NCBI GenBank assembly: GCA_016932835.1 | Contig: JAFGCD010000024.1 | Coordinates: forward strand, 1-59,233 | DNA: 59,233 bases | From: Sedimentisphaerales bacterium | Lineage (GTDB): Bacteria > Planctomycetota > Phycisphaerae > Sedimentisphaerales > Anaerobacaceae | Direction of reading: 5' to 3' | Part shown: piece by piece, positions 35,801-43,159 of the stretch | Numbering within the stretch: position 1 is the stretch's first letter | How the letters are laid out: every line of letters starts with the position of its first letter | The notes under the pieces: generated by a model | Databases searched by the model: none | What the model was told of the DNA's origin: nothing | The model's input: the letters and a program-made list of their open reading frames with translations, nothing else | Position numbers and translations under genes: made by a program

Positions 35801-38800
35801 ATCGAGACTACCGACGGGACTATGGACGCATGGCGTGCGCTGTGGGATATGGCGAACCTCGGGTTCGAAAATCATGCGGTTTACAACCGGGCCCAGGGGC
35901 TCAATCCCGACGGGACACGGAATAGCGCTTACCCGGTGCTTCTTGATGTTGACAACCTTATCGATTACATGATTATGGTTTTCTTCGACGGCGATCGCGA
36001 CGCTCCTATTTCGAATTTTCGCAGCAACCAGAACCCGAACAACTGGTACGGGATTCGAGACAGGCTTGGGGATGAGGGGTTCCGCTTCTTCGTTCACGAT
36101 GCGGAGCACACTCTCTCTCGGGGTCTGACCGACCGTACGGGGCCGTTTCCCGCGGGGGATATTTTCGATTACAGCAACCCGCAGTGGATTCACCAGGAGC
36201 TGATGGCGCACGAAGACTATCGGTTGCGTTTTGCCGACCACGCGCAGAAGCATCTGATCGGTTCCGGCCTGCTGACGGCAACGAAGGCCATCGAGCGTTT
36301 CAACGCACGAGCGAATCAAATCGATATGGCGATCATCGCCGAGTCGGCTCGGTGGGGCAATTCTTCGCTGACCAAGAGCACGTGGCGAAATGCGGTGAAT
36401 ACCGAAATCTACAATTTCTTCCCGAATCGCGCATCGACGATCATCGGGCAACTGAAGGTTACCCGGCTTCGGGACGGTTCGCTTGCTCCTCTGTATCCGA
36501 GCATCGATCCGCCGTCGTTGAGCCATCCTGGCGGGGCAGTGGCGAAGAACTATCCGCTGACGATGAGCGGCAGCGGGACGATATACTATACGCTGGACGG
36601 CAGCGATCCGCGTCTCGATATATCTCAGTCATTGTCGAGCAGCGAGGTAACGCTTGTGAGTGAGGATTCGGCCAAGTCGGTTCTTGTTCCGGGCGTTCCG
36701 ACGGGCGCTCCTACCGGTTCGATTCTGTACGAGTACTGGACCGGCATCGCTGGGGGCAGTGTGGCGAACCTGACATCGCAACCCGATTTTCCGGATCATC
36801 CGGACGGCGGTGACTACCTGACGAGCTTCGAGGCTCCGAGCAATTGGGACGACAACTACGGCGCTCGTATCATCGGATACGTTCATCCGCCGACAACGGG
36901 CAGCTACACGTTCTGGATAGCGACGAACGATTTCGGCGAACTTTGGCTGAGTACGAACGAGAGCGAGAGCGCCAAAGTCAAGATAGCGAGCGTTCTCGGT
37001 TCGGCTGCTCCGGGCGAGTGGGACAAATATACCTCGCAGCATTCTGCTGCGAAGTCGCTGGTTGGCGGGCAGAAATACTACATTGAGGCGAGGATGAAAG
37101 AGAGCCTCGGCGACGACAACATGGCCGTGACGTGGAGCGGGCCGGGCGTAAGCAAAGGCGATCCAATCGCAGGGACTTATCTTTCACCGGTTACCGCCGC
37201 ATGGTACACGTCGTACTATGACGATTCGGAGTGGGCGCATTTTCCGAGCGGCAATTCCGGGGTAGGCTATGAAAAAGACCCGACCGATCCGGTGAATTAC
37301 TCCGGCCTGATCGATATCGACGTAGATTCCGATATGTACGGGACGAACGCGACGTGTTACGTTCGCATACCGTTCACACTTTCAGCGGCTGACTTCATCG
37401 ATTTGACACTGAAGGTGAAATACGACGACGGTTTCGTGGCTTACCTGAACGGGACCGAGGTGGCCAGGCGTAATTTCAGCGGGACACCGGCATGGAACTC
37501 TGCGGCTACAAGCGAACACGCGGATTCGTCCGCATGCGTATTCGAGGAGATCAATATCAGCGCGTATCTGGATTCGCTGGAGGTCGGCGAGAACGTTCTT
37601 GCGATCCAGGGATTGAACAGGTCGGCTTCTGATCGCGACTTCCTGATATCGGCAGAGCTTGCGGCTAATGAACCGAGCGGGGGAAGGGTTTCTCCTGCGG
37701 CGGATACTTACGGCGGTACAATCACTATCGACCACAGCCAGGTCGTCAAGGCGCGTATTCTCAACGGCGAGTGGAGCGCTCTGCAGGAAGCGACTTATGC
37801 GATAGGGTCGATTCGCGAGAGCCTTCGGATAACCGAGATCATGTTCCATCCGGAGTACACGGGCGACCCGGACGATCCGAATGAGGAATTCATCGAGTTG
37901 AAGAACATCTCAGGGACAAGCATCAACCTGAATCTGGTAAAGTTTACGAACGGAGTCGATTTTACTTTCGGAGATATCAACGTGCTTGGAGGCGATTATG
38001 TAGTTGTTGTTCGCAATGAGGCGGCGTTCCGGGCACAACATCCGTCGTTCAGCGGCGTTATCGCGGGGCAATACTCGGGGAGCATGGAGAACGCCGGCGA
38101 GCGAGTCGAGCTTTGCGACGCTATCGGCCGGCCCATAATGGACTTCAAGTACGGGGACGGCTGGCGTTCGCTTGCCGACGGGAAGGGCTACTCTCTGACG
38201 ATAATCGACGCCAATAACCCGGATACGAGCAGTTGGGGGGAAAAAGATTCCTGGCGGGCGAGCGCCTACGTAAACGGTTCGCCGGGTTGGGACGACAGCG
38301 GCATTGTTCCGAATCCGGGGGATGTCGTGATCAATGAAGTTCTGGCGCACTCCCATGCCGAGGCGGCGGACTGGGTGGAACTGTACAATACGACCGGTTC
38401 GGCGATCAATATCGGCGGGTGGTACTTGAGCGATGCCAGCTCGGACTTGAAGAAATACCGAATAGCCGACGGGGCGAGCATCGGGGCCTACGACTACTTC
38501 GTTTTGCGGGAGGATGCCAATTTCGGGCCGCTGAGCAGCGACGCCGGGCGAATCACCGGATTTGCACTGAGCGAAAACGGCGACGAGCTTTACCTGACGT
38601 CGGCGGAAGGGTCGGCGGGATCGGACGTTCTGACAGGCTATCGAGCGACCGAAGACTTCGGCGCTTCGCCGACGGGCGTATCTTTCGGCAGGTACTTCAA
38701 GCGAAGCACGGGCAACTACAACTTTGTGATGCTGGACCATACGACGGAGGACTCGGCGAACGCTTATCCGAAGGTCGGTCCGGTGGTCATCAGCGAGATT

Positions 38801-39322
38801 ATGTATAATCCGGAGAGCGGGGACCAGCGTCTCGAATACGTAGAGCTGCATAATCTCAGCTTGACTGCGGGTGTGGTGCTCTACGATTTCAACGAGAGCG
38901 AGCCGTGGCAGTTTACGGAAGGGATCGAGTATACATTTCCTGATTATCCGGGGCTGACAATACCGCCTGGCGGATACGTCGTTATCGCGAAAGATATTAT
39001 GGCATATCTGGGTGAGTACGGCGCTCCGGGGGGTGGAACTCTACTGCTGGGCCCATACGACGGCAAGCTGAGCAATTCGGGTGAGATGCTGGAACTGTCG
39101 GCTCCGGGTGACGTCGATGAGGAAGGTATTCGGCATTACTTCCGCATGGAGCGTGTCAACTACAGCGACGGTTCGCATCCTGACGATACACCGGGAGGAG
39201 TCGATTTATGGCCCATGGGCCCTGATGCCGGCGGTGAATCGCTGACGCGGGAGGCCATGAGCCTGTACGGCAACGACCCGAATAACTGGACAGGGGCCGC
39301 TCCGTCGCCCGGCGGGCCTTGA
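32858..39322 (+). CDS. Giant secreted CotH-kinase, PA14 and lamin-tail domain protein with an N-terminal dockerin-like module
   Basis: A 2154-residue exported protein (signal peptide about 1-25). In order: dockerin-like pair at 28-85 (GDLDRNWKVGAGDLALFADQW, LDGVGRVNLSDFAKLAENW); lamin-tail domain 1 (about 86-205, LIISEFMAVND, PDWIEIYNP); a split jelly-roll module interrupted by a domain of about 200 residues (230-480); a chitobiase-like beta domain (about 630-708, GGEIRYTSNGSRPG); CotH-type domain (about 740-1195, MDLRTAQNYSW, YYHLYINGVYWGLFQTQE, FFVHDAEHTLSRG); a second chitobiase-like domain; PA14 (about 1287-1438); a second jelly roll; lamin-tail domains 2-4 (about 1652, 1821 and 1976 onward). 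CotH proteins are spore-coat kinase relatives; whether this copy is active is unknown. It is probably cell-surface or extracellular. Confidence 0.82.
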   Translation: MRKSLVCAFYGFFAGFFLLSFALAVGPSGDLDRNWKVGAGDLALFADQWLDDGGCSEPNCANLDGVGRVNLSDFAKLAENWGADHSGLIISEFMAVNDESLPDEEEAFPDWIEIYNPLDVTVDMEGWYLTDSDSNLTKWAFPAGIELDPGNFLVVFASGNDRRNPANPLHTNFNLNDNDEDVILVTPDGKTIVHSYLAYPQQLGDISYGLMQYSKTLLAEGARVTYQVPSIEDAGADWTAVDFDDSSWSSGATGLSFVLGGAERTSYNDCVYEGGQHIAGNVTTYGIGDGFSGSSSGELIDQSTGDGTGIMVSLSQSGEVSWQASGTGGSDCAAGTDAYETFADFVDMTGVIYYGDPGWRVDMTFSGLDPSTEYTFATSATRDEYSDRWTRYTIMGADTFTNASSTVPPPGVSEVPGLGGSAVRFNTGDNHDQGYVARWTGITASDGTFQVRAEADAENPCSDPRKAYSFDVFMLKGGLSGERISEEMEGINASIRTRCEFYLEEGEKDIFERLSLNIKYEDGFAAYLNGEEVASRNAPSPAEWDSAATADRPIEDASEFETINLTAYAGLLRDGKNVLAIQGLNDNKDDGEFLILPELVGASATGVPQYFTTSTPRTFNVSGAQGIASEVWFSHDRGFYESPFNLVLSTEMAGGEIRYTSNGSRPGISNGKVYTGPIPITKTCTIRAACVKPGYLDSEVETHTYIFVSDVIHQSPSGEKPDANWPNDGTRGQEFEYGMDSYIVNSSSWRYEVDDALLAVPTISVVTDLNHLFYDSGDPVIGGIYVNAYDGHGREWERPTSLELIYPENPQGAGFPDLIEVPDGVGGYRWELPADMKGGFQVDCGIRIRGGWSRHGDNPKHAFRFFFRNEYGGGKLDYPLFGDEGVSKFDKMDLRTAQNYSWSYYNDSTNTMCRDVAARDSQGLMGQGYTRSRYYHLYINGVYWGLFQTQERSEAAFGESYFGGKRENYDTVKAVGYGEYKIETTDGTMDAWRALWDMANLGFENHAVYNRAQGLNPDGTRNSAYPVLLDVDNLIDYMIMVFFDGDRDAPISNFRSNQNPNNWYGIRDRLGDEGFRFFVHDAEHTLSRGLTDRTGPFPAGDIFDYSNPQWIHQELMAHEDYRLRFADHAQKHLIGSGLLTATKAIERFNARANQIDMAIIAESARWGNSSLTKSTWRNAVNTEIYNFFPNRASTIIGQLKVTRLRDGSLAPLYPSIDPPSLSHPGGAVAKNYPLTMSGSGTIYYTLDGSDPRLDISQSLSSSEVTLVSEDSAKSVLVPGVPTGAPTGSILYEYWTGIAGGSVANLTSQPDFPDHPDGGDYLTSFEAPSNWDDNYGARIIGYVHPPTTGSYTFWIATNDFGELWLSTNESESAKVKIASVLGSAAPGEWDKYTSQHSAAKSLVGGQKYYIEARMKESLGDDNMAVTWSGPGVSKGDPIAGTYLSPVTAAWYTSYYDDSEWAHFPSGNSGVGYEKDPTDPVNYSGLIDIDVDSDMYGTNATCYVRIPFTLSAADFIDLTLKVKYDDGFVAYLNGTEVARRNFSGTPAWNSAATSEHADSSACVFEEINISAYLDSLEVGENVLAIQGLNRSASDRDFLISAELAANEPSGGRVSPAADTYGGTITIDHSQVVKARILNGEWSALQEATYAIGSIRESLRITEIMFHPEYTGDPDDPNEEFIELKNISGTSINLNLVKFTNGVDFTFGDINVLGGDYVVVVRNEAAFRAQHPSFSGVIAGQYSGSMENAGERVELCDAIGRPIMDFKYGDGWRSLADGKGYSLTIIDANNPDTSSWGEKDSWRASAYVNGSPGWDDSGIVPNPGDVVINEVLAHSHAEAADWVELYNTTGSAINIGGWYLSDASSDLKKYRIADGASIGAYDYFVLREDANFGPLSSDAGRITGFALSENGDELYLTSAEGSAGSDVLTGYRATEDFGASPTGVSFGRYFKRSTGNYNFVMLDHTTEDSANAYPKVGPVVISEIMYNPESGDQRLEYVELHNLSLTAGVVLYDFNESEPWQFTEGIEYTFPDYPGLTIPPGGYVVIAKDIMAYLGEYGAPGGGTLLLGPYDGKLSNSGEMLELSAPGDVDEEGIRHYFRMERVNYSDGSHPDDTPGGVDLWPMGPDAGGESLTREAMSLYGNDPNNWTGAAPSPGGP

Positions 39323-39382
39323 GATAAAGAGAATTGAAGGGCCGCAGAGATTGACGGTCCGGTTATAAGATTCATTACATAG

Positions 39383-39411
39383 CAGGCCCGCTTACATTTC
39401 TGGCGGGCCTG
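39383..39411 (+). terminator. Hairpin downstream of the giant surface protein gene
   Basis: CAGGCCCGC (39383-39391) pairs with GCGGGCCTG (39403-39411), nine pairs. There is no T-tract, so it may be an mRNA 3'-end stabiliser or factor-dependent terminator. Confidence 0.4.
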
Positions 39412-39493
39412 TCTGCATGTACGCAAGGGCCTTTTGTGCGGCCATTTCTTAATCCAAGACAATTCCGAGAAGCAAGTTACCTTGGCTTTTTTC

Positions 39494-39521
39494 TTGCGTT
39501 CGGGGGAGGTTTAGTTAGATT
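39494..39521 (+). promoter_or_regulatory. Promoter for the ADH synthase gene
   Basis: TTGCGT at 39494-39499 and TAGATT at 39516-39521, 16-base spacer, about 90 bases before the start. Confidence 0.4.
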
Positions 39522-39610
39522 AGCAGGAATCTGATATATTCGAATTAAAGGTTTTCGGGGCAAAGCGTTGCTTCTGCACGCCGGTCTTTGAGTAGTTGGA
39601 GAATTGGATT

Positions 39611-40405
39611 ATGATAGGCAAGAAGATAAGACTCGAGCGCATGATCGACCGCAACTCGGGCAAGACGGTTATCGTTCCGATGGATCACGGGGTAACGGTA
39701 GGCCCTATCGAAGGGCTTGCGGATATGCGTGAGACGATCGGCAACGTGGTTGCGGGCGGTGCGAACGCGATTTTAATGCACAAAGGGATCGTGCGTGCCG
39801 GTCACCGCGGCGCGGGCAAAGACGTCGGGCTGATCGTGCACCTTTCCGGGGGTACGTCGCTGAGTCCGGATCCGAACGCCAAAGAGCTGGTCTGCACAGT
39901 AGAAGAGGCAATCAAACTCGGCGCGGATGCGGTATCGGTTCACATCAACCTCGGTGCCGAGACGGACAAGGAGATGCTGGAGCAGTTGGGATACGTCAGC
40001 GAGCGGTGCCTCGAATGGCAAATGCCGCTTGTTGCGATGATGTACACTCGCGGGGCGAAGATAAAGAACGAATACGACGTCAATAACGTCAAACACGCCG
40101 CGAGGGTCGGCGCGGAATTGGGCGCGGATATCGTCAAGGTTGTCTATACGGGCAGCGTGGAGAGTTTTGCCGAGGTTGTCGCGGGTTGTCCGGTTCCGGT
40201 CGTCATCGCCGGGGGTGAGAAGATGGACAGCGACGAAGACATCTTCAAGATGGTTGAAGACGCCCTTGAAGCAGGCGCCAAGGGGATTTCCATCGGTCGA
40301 AACGCATTCCAACACAAGAATCCGACGAAGATGATCGCGGCGCTGAGCAAGATGGTTCACGAAGGGGCGAGCATTTCGGATGCTGTCGATATTGTGAAGA
40401 GTTGA
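39611..40405 (+). CDS. 2-amino-3,7-dideoxy-D-threo-hept-6-ulosonate (ADH) synthase, archaeal shikimate-route type
   Basis: This class I aldolase-type enzyme condenses 6-deoxy-5-ketofructose 1-phosphate with aspartate semialdehyde in the archaeal route to dehydroquinate (established for Methanocaldococcus MJ0400). The ATG at 39611 follows TTGGAG. Residues 21-32 ([11 protein letters not shown]) hold the Asp of the active site, and [15 protein letters not shown] puts the Schiff-base Lys at 176. [19 protein letters not shown] and [17 protein letters not shown] form the phosphate site. The GriI enzyme of 3-amino-4-hydroxybenzoate synthesis in Streptomyces is a close relative and an alternative; fructose-bisphosphate aldolase is less likely given the DHQ synthase II partner 1 kb downstream. 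Confidence 0.82.
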   Translation: MIGKKIRLERMIDRNSGKTVIVPMDHGVTVGPIEGLADMRETIGNVVAGGANAILMHKGIVRAGHRGAGKDVGLIVHLSGGTSLSPDPNAKELVCTVEEAIKLGADAVSVHINLGAETDKEMLEQLGYVSERCLEWQMPLVAMMYTRGAKIKNEYDVNNVKHAARVGAELGADIVKVVYTGSVESFAEVVAGCPVPVVIAGGEKMDSDEDIFKMVEDALEAGAKGISIGRNAFQHKNPTKMIAALSKMVHEGASISDAVDIVKS

Positions 40406-40461
40406 GGCTTGGGCTAAGCAATAGCACAGCATTGCGGCAGAATACAAGGAGACGCATTTTT

Positions 40462-41283
40462 ATGACACGGTATGGACGAGCGACAACTACTATCATTCCG
40501 GCAATTGCAGGGGCATTGCTTATCGGTTATTCGATAAGTCATTGTCGGGCGGAACTTCTCAAGGCGAAAGACGGTTCCGGGATTGTCGGGTACAAGGATA
40601 CGCCCGTGCTTCCCTGGTGCGGCTATCATGTTCATGACCCTGACCGCCCTGCTCCCGGGCAGATCACGCCCGGCAAAGCCTGCACGGAGGACAAGGCAGG
40701 CACGGCTCCTTCCGATGCAGTTGTGCTGTTCGACGGAGGCGGGCTTTCACAATGGGAGAACTCCGACTGGAAGATCGAGAACGGCGAGCTTATTGCGGTT
40801 TCTGGGAATCTTGCGACGAAGGGGTCATTCGGCGACTGCCAGGTCCATATCGAGTGGAGGACGCCTTCACCGCCTCAGGGCAGCGTCTGGGACCAGGGCA
40901 ACAACGGCGTTCTTCTGATGGGTCTGTTCGAAATTCAGATATACGACAGCTATACGACGAAGCTGTACCCGGACGGCCAGGCGGGATCGATTTACGGGCA
41001 GACTCCTCCTATGGTAAACGCCTGTCGGGCGCCGGGCGAGTGGCAAAGCTACGATATCGTTTTCGTTGCCCCTGTTTCCGAAGGCGGTAAGGTTGTCAAG
41101 CCGGCGCGTGTTACAGTACTTCATAACGGGATTCTCGTGCATCACAACGAGGAAATCCGCGGGCCGACGGGACATCGAATTATGCCGCGTTACGACAAGG
41201 CGATTGCTGATAAGCTGCCGCTTGTGCTGTCGTCGCATAATAATCCCGTGAGGTTCAGGAATATCTGGATTCGGGAGTTGTGA
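40462..41283 (+). CDS. Secreted DUF1080 domain protein
   Basis: A 273-residue protein with an N-terminal signal (TIIPAIAGALLIGYSISHC). The start at 40462 follows AAGGAGA. A short region of about 70 residues with LPWCGYHVHDPDRPAPGQ precedes the DUF1080 domain (about 85-270): VVLFDGGGLSQWENSDWKIEN, GELIAVSGNLATKG, FEIQIYDSYTTKLYPDGQAG, APGEWQSYDIVFVAP and the closing NPVRFRNIWIREL. This is the single-domain form of the 3-keto-disaccharide hydrolase-like family. Its position between two aromatic-precursor genes is unexpected; it has its own ribosome binding site and may simply be inserted. Confidence 0.82.
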   Translation: MTRYGRATTTIIPAIAGALLIGYSISHCRAELLKAKDGSGIVGYKDTPVLPWCGYHVHDPDRPAPGQITPGKACTEDKAGTAPSDAVVLFDGGGLSQWENSDWKIENGELIAVSGNLATKGSFGDCQVHIEWRTPSPPQGSVWDQGNNGVLLMGLFEIQIYDSYTTKLYPDGQAGSIYGQTPPMVNACRAPGEWQSYDIVFVAPVSEGGKVVKPARVTVLHNGILVHHNEEIRGPTGHRIMPRYDKAIADKLPLVLSSHNNPVRFRNIWIREL

Positions 41284-41393
41284 GGCATGAGCAACGATGT
41301 CGTCGTGCCGAAGCGGTTTGGCCGGCGTTGCGTATTCGGTTTTGATGTCGCGTGGACGGCAAGTTGATATTCATTTGATAGAAAGCTGGAAAG

Positions 41394-42389
41394 ATGAAGA
41401 AGCTCTGGGTCAATGTTGTTCCGTATGATAAGGAGATTGCGATTGCGGCGCTTGAGAGCGGGGCCGAGGCTGTGGTGCTGCCCGAGGGCAGCAGTTCCAA
41501 GGTTCGGGAGTTCGGTAAGATCAAGACTGTCGAGCCTTCGGGCGACCTTCGGCCCGGCAGGGATGTGGAGTTTGTTGATATTTCAGGCAAGGGCGACGAG
41601 GATACGGCCGCGGCTGTAGCGGGTGAGAAGATACTCGTTATCAAGATGCTGGACTGGACAATTATTCCTATCGAGAACCTTCTGGCGCGGCGCGGCGAGA
41701 ATATCATGGTGCAGGTGGAAAACAGCGAGCAGGCGCGGCTTATGATTGAGATTCTGGAAAAAGGCGTCGATGGGGTGGTGCTGAATACAACGGATGTTAG
41801 CGAGATCAAACGGTGCGCGGAGATTATCAGCGGGGTCAGCGAGAAGGTCGGTCTTGTAACGGCTACGGTTACGGTCAGCAAGCAATTAGGCATGGGAGAC
41901 AGGGCCTGTCTGGACACGTGTACGCAGATGGGCCTTGGCGAGGGGATGCTGGTGGGTAATACGGCTTCGGGTTTTTTCCTGGTTCACAGTGAATCTATCG
42001 ACAATCCCTATGTTGCGTCGAGGCCTTTTCGCGTGAACGCCGGGGCGGTTCATGCTTACACTCTGACGCCGGGAGGCAAGACGAAGTATCTTGCAGACCT
42101 GAAGGCGGGCGATGAGGTAATGGTGGTTGATTTTCACGGCAAGAGCCAGACCGCGTATCTGGGGCGGAACAAGATCGAGAAAAGGCCGATGATGCTCATC
42201 GAAGCCGAAGCGGACGGCCAGGCGATAAGCCTGGTTCTGCAGAACGCCGAGACTATTCGGCTGGTAAGTCCCAACGGCAAGGCGATATCCGCTACGAGTC
42301 TGAAGCCCGGTGATAAGGTGCTCGGCCGCATCGAGAAGGCAGGCAGGCATTTCGGTATGCAGGTTGACGAGACACTCATAGAAAGGTAG
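41394..42389 (+). CDS. 3-dehydroquinate synthase II (archaeal type, DHQS II/GriH family)
   Basis: DHQS II oxidatively deaminates and cyclises ADH to 3-dehydroquinate with NAD+. The 331 residues match the family from KKLWVNVVPYDKEIAI to GRHFGMQVDETLIER. Characteristic stretches are ILVIKMLDWTIIPIENLLA near residue 84, GVDGVVLNTTD near 123, LGMGDRACLDTCTQMGLGEGML near 164, SGFFLVHSES and FRVNAGAVHAYTLTPGGKTKYLADL. Those residues are absent from ordinary AroB. The Streptomyces GriH enzyme, which makes 3-amino-4-hydroxybenzoate, belongs to the same family, so the product cannot be fixed from sequence. The MgtC gene starts five bases after the stop. Confidence 0.88.
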   Translation: MKKLWVNVVPYDKEIAIAALESGAEAVVLPEGSSSKVREFGKIKTVEPSGDLRPGRDVEFVDISGKGDEDTAAAVAGEKILVIKMLDWTIIPIENLLARRGENIMVQVENSEQARLMIEILEKGVDGVVLNTTDVSEIKRCAEIISGVSEKVGLVTATVTVSKQLGMGDRACLDTCTQMGLGEGMLVGNTASGFFLVHSESIDNPYVASRPFRVNAGAVHAYTLTPGGKTKYLADLKAGDEVMVVDFHGKSQTAYLGRNKIEKRPMMLIEAEADGQAISLVLQNAETIRLVSPNGKAISATSLKPGDKVLGRIEKAGRHFGMQVDETLIER

Positions 42390-42394
42390 AAGGG

Positions 42395-42844
42395 GTGATC
42401 TGGCCGAACGACGTGCTGAGTATTGTCATGGCTATTCTTTTGGGCGCCACCATAGGCCTGGAGCGGGAGTTGAGCGGCAAGGCAGCGGGGCTTCGCACGA
42501 ATGTTCTAATCTGCATGGGCGCGACGATCTTCACGATTATGAGCCGTCATCTTGCCGCGGGGGCAGAGGGGGAATCGATTACGCGAATAGCGGCGCAGAT
42601 CGTCACCGGGGTCGGCTTTCTTGGGGCCGGCGCGATCATCCAGGATCGGGGCGGAGTGCACGGCCTGACGACCGCTGCGACTATCTGGCTCGTGGCGAGT
42701 GTCGGGATGGCTTGCGGGGCGGAATTTTATCGTTTTGCGTTTATCTGCACGATAGCCGCACTTGCGGTTCTTTTGGGCTTCATGCCTCTGACGAAAGAAT
42801 CGGACCGCCGGCTTTACAACCGACGAAAAGACGATCCGAAGTAG
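42395..42844 (+). CDS. MgtC/SapB family membrane protein
   Basis: A 149-residue protein starting at GTG 42395 after GAAGGG. It has four or five membrane segments and the two MgtC signatures: LLGATIGLERELSGKAAGLRTN near the N-terminus and ITRIAAQIVTGVGFLGAGAI in the middle. The cytosolic C-terminal ACT-like domain of virulence MgtC is absent, as in many SapB-type proteins. Family members act in Mg2+ limitation and modulate membrane ATPases, but the role in free-living bacteria is unclear. It is probably co-transcribed with the DHQ synthase II gene. Confidence 0.87.
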   Translation: MIWPNDVLSIVMAILLGATIGLERELSGKAAGLRTNVLICMGATIFTIMSRHLAAGAEGESITRIAAQIVTGVGFLGAGAIIQDRGGVHGLTTAATIWLVASVGMACGAEFYRFAFICTIAALAVLLGFMPLTKESDRRLYNRRKDDPK

Positions 42845-42952
42845 GGTCTATACCCGGCCGTCATCTGGCGAGTGTGAAGAATTTTCGGGCATGATGGGCT
42901 GTTTGCGTCCCATAAAGGGTATCTTCTCGCTCAAATACCGTAGTTTCCACGG

Positions 42953-42981
42953 TTGACAACGTGAGATGGAAGGGTTAGAGT
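42953..42981 (+). promoter_or_regulatory. Promoter and long leader of the metallophosphoesterase surface protein gene
   Basis: TTGACA at 42953-42958 and TAGAGT at 42976-42981, 17-base spacer. The leader to 43159 is about 170 bases and has a seven-pair hairpin (CCGGAGT with ACTCTGG, about 42991-43010). The gap 42845-43159 contains no other gene. Confidence 0.6.
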
Positions 42982-43159
42982 GCTGGTTACTCCGGAGTTT
43001 GTGGACTCTGGGGACGGCTTTTGCACAAACCGAATATGAACGGGGAGTTGGGCCTTGTCAAGCACGCAGTACCGGTTGATACGGGGGGTGGAAGTCTTGA
43101 TGGGGGGTACGCGCGGCACCAACAGGAGCAATCACAGCGAATACGTAAAGGAGAATCCC

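Noticed and set aside
35258..36526. 422-residue open frame opposite the CotH domain
   Set aside because: Same reason: antisense of a gene with recognisable CotH motifs and no domain of its own.
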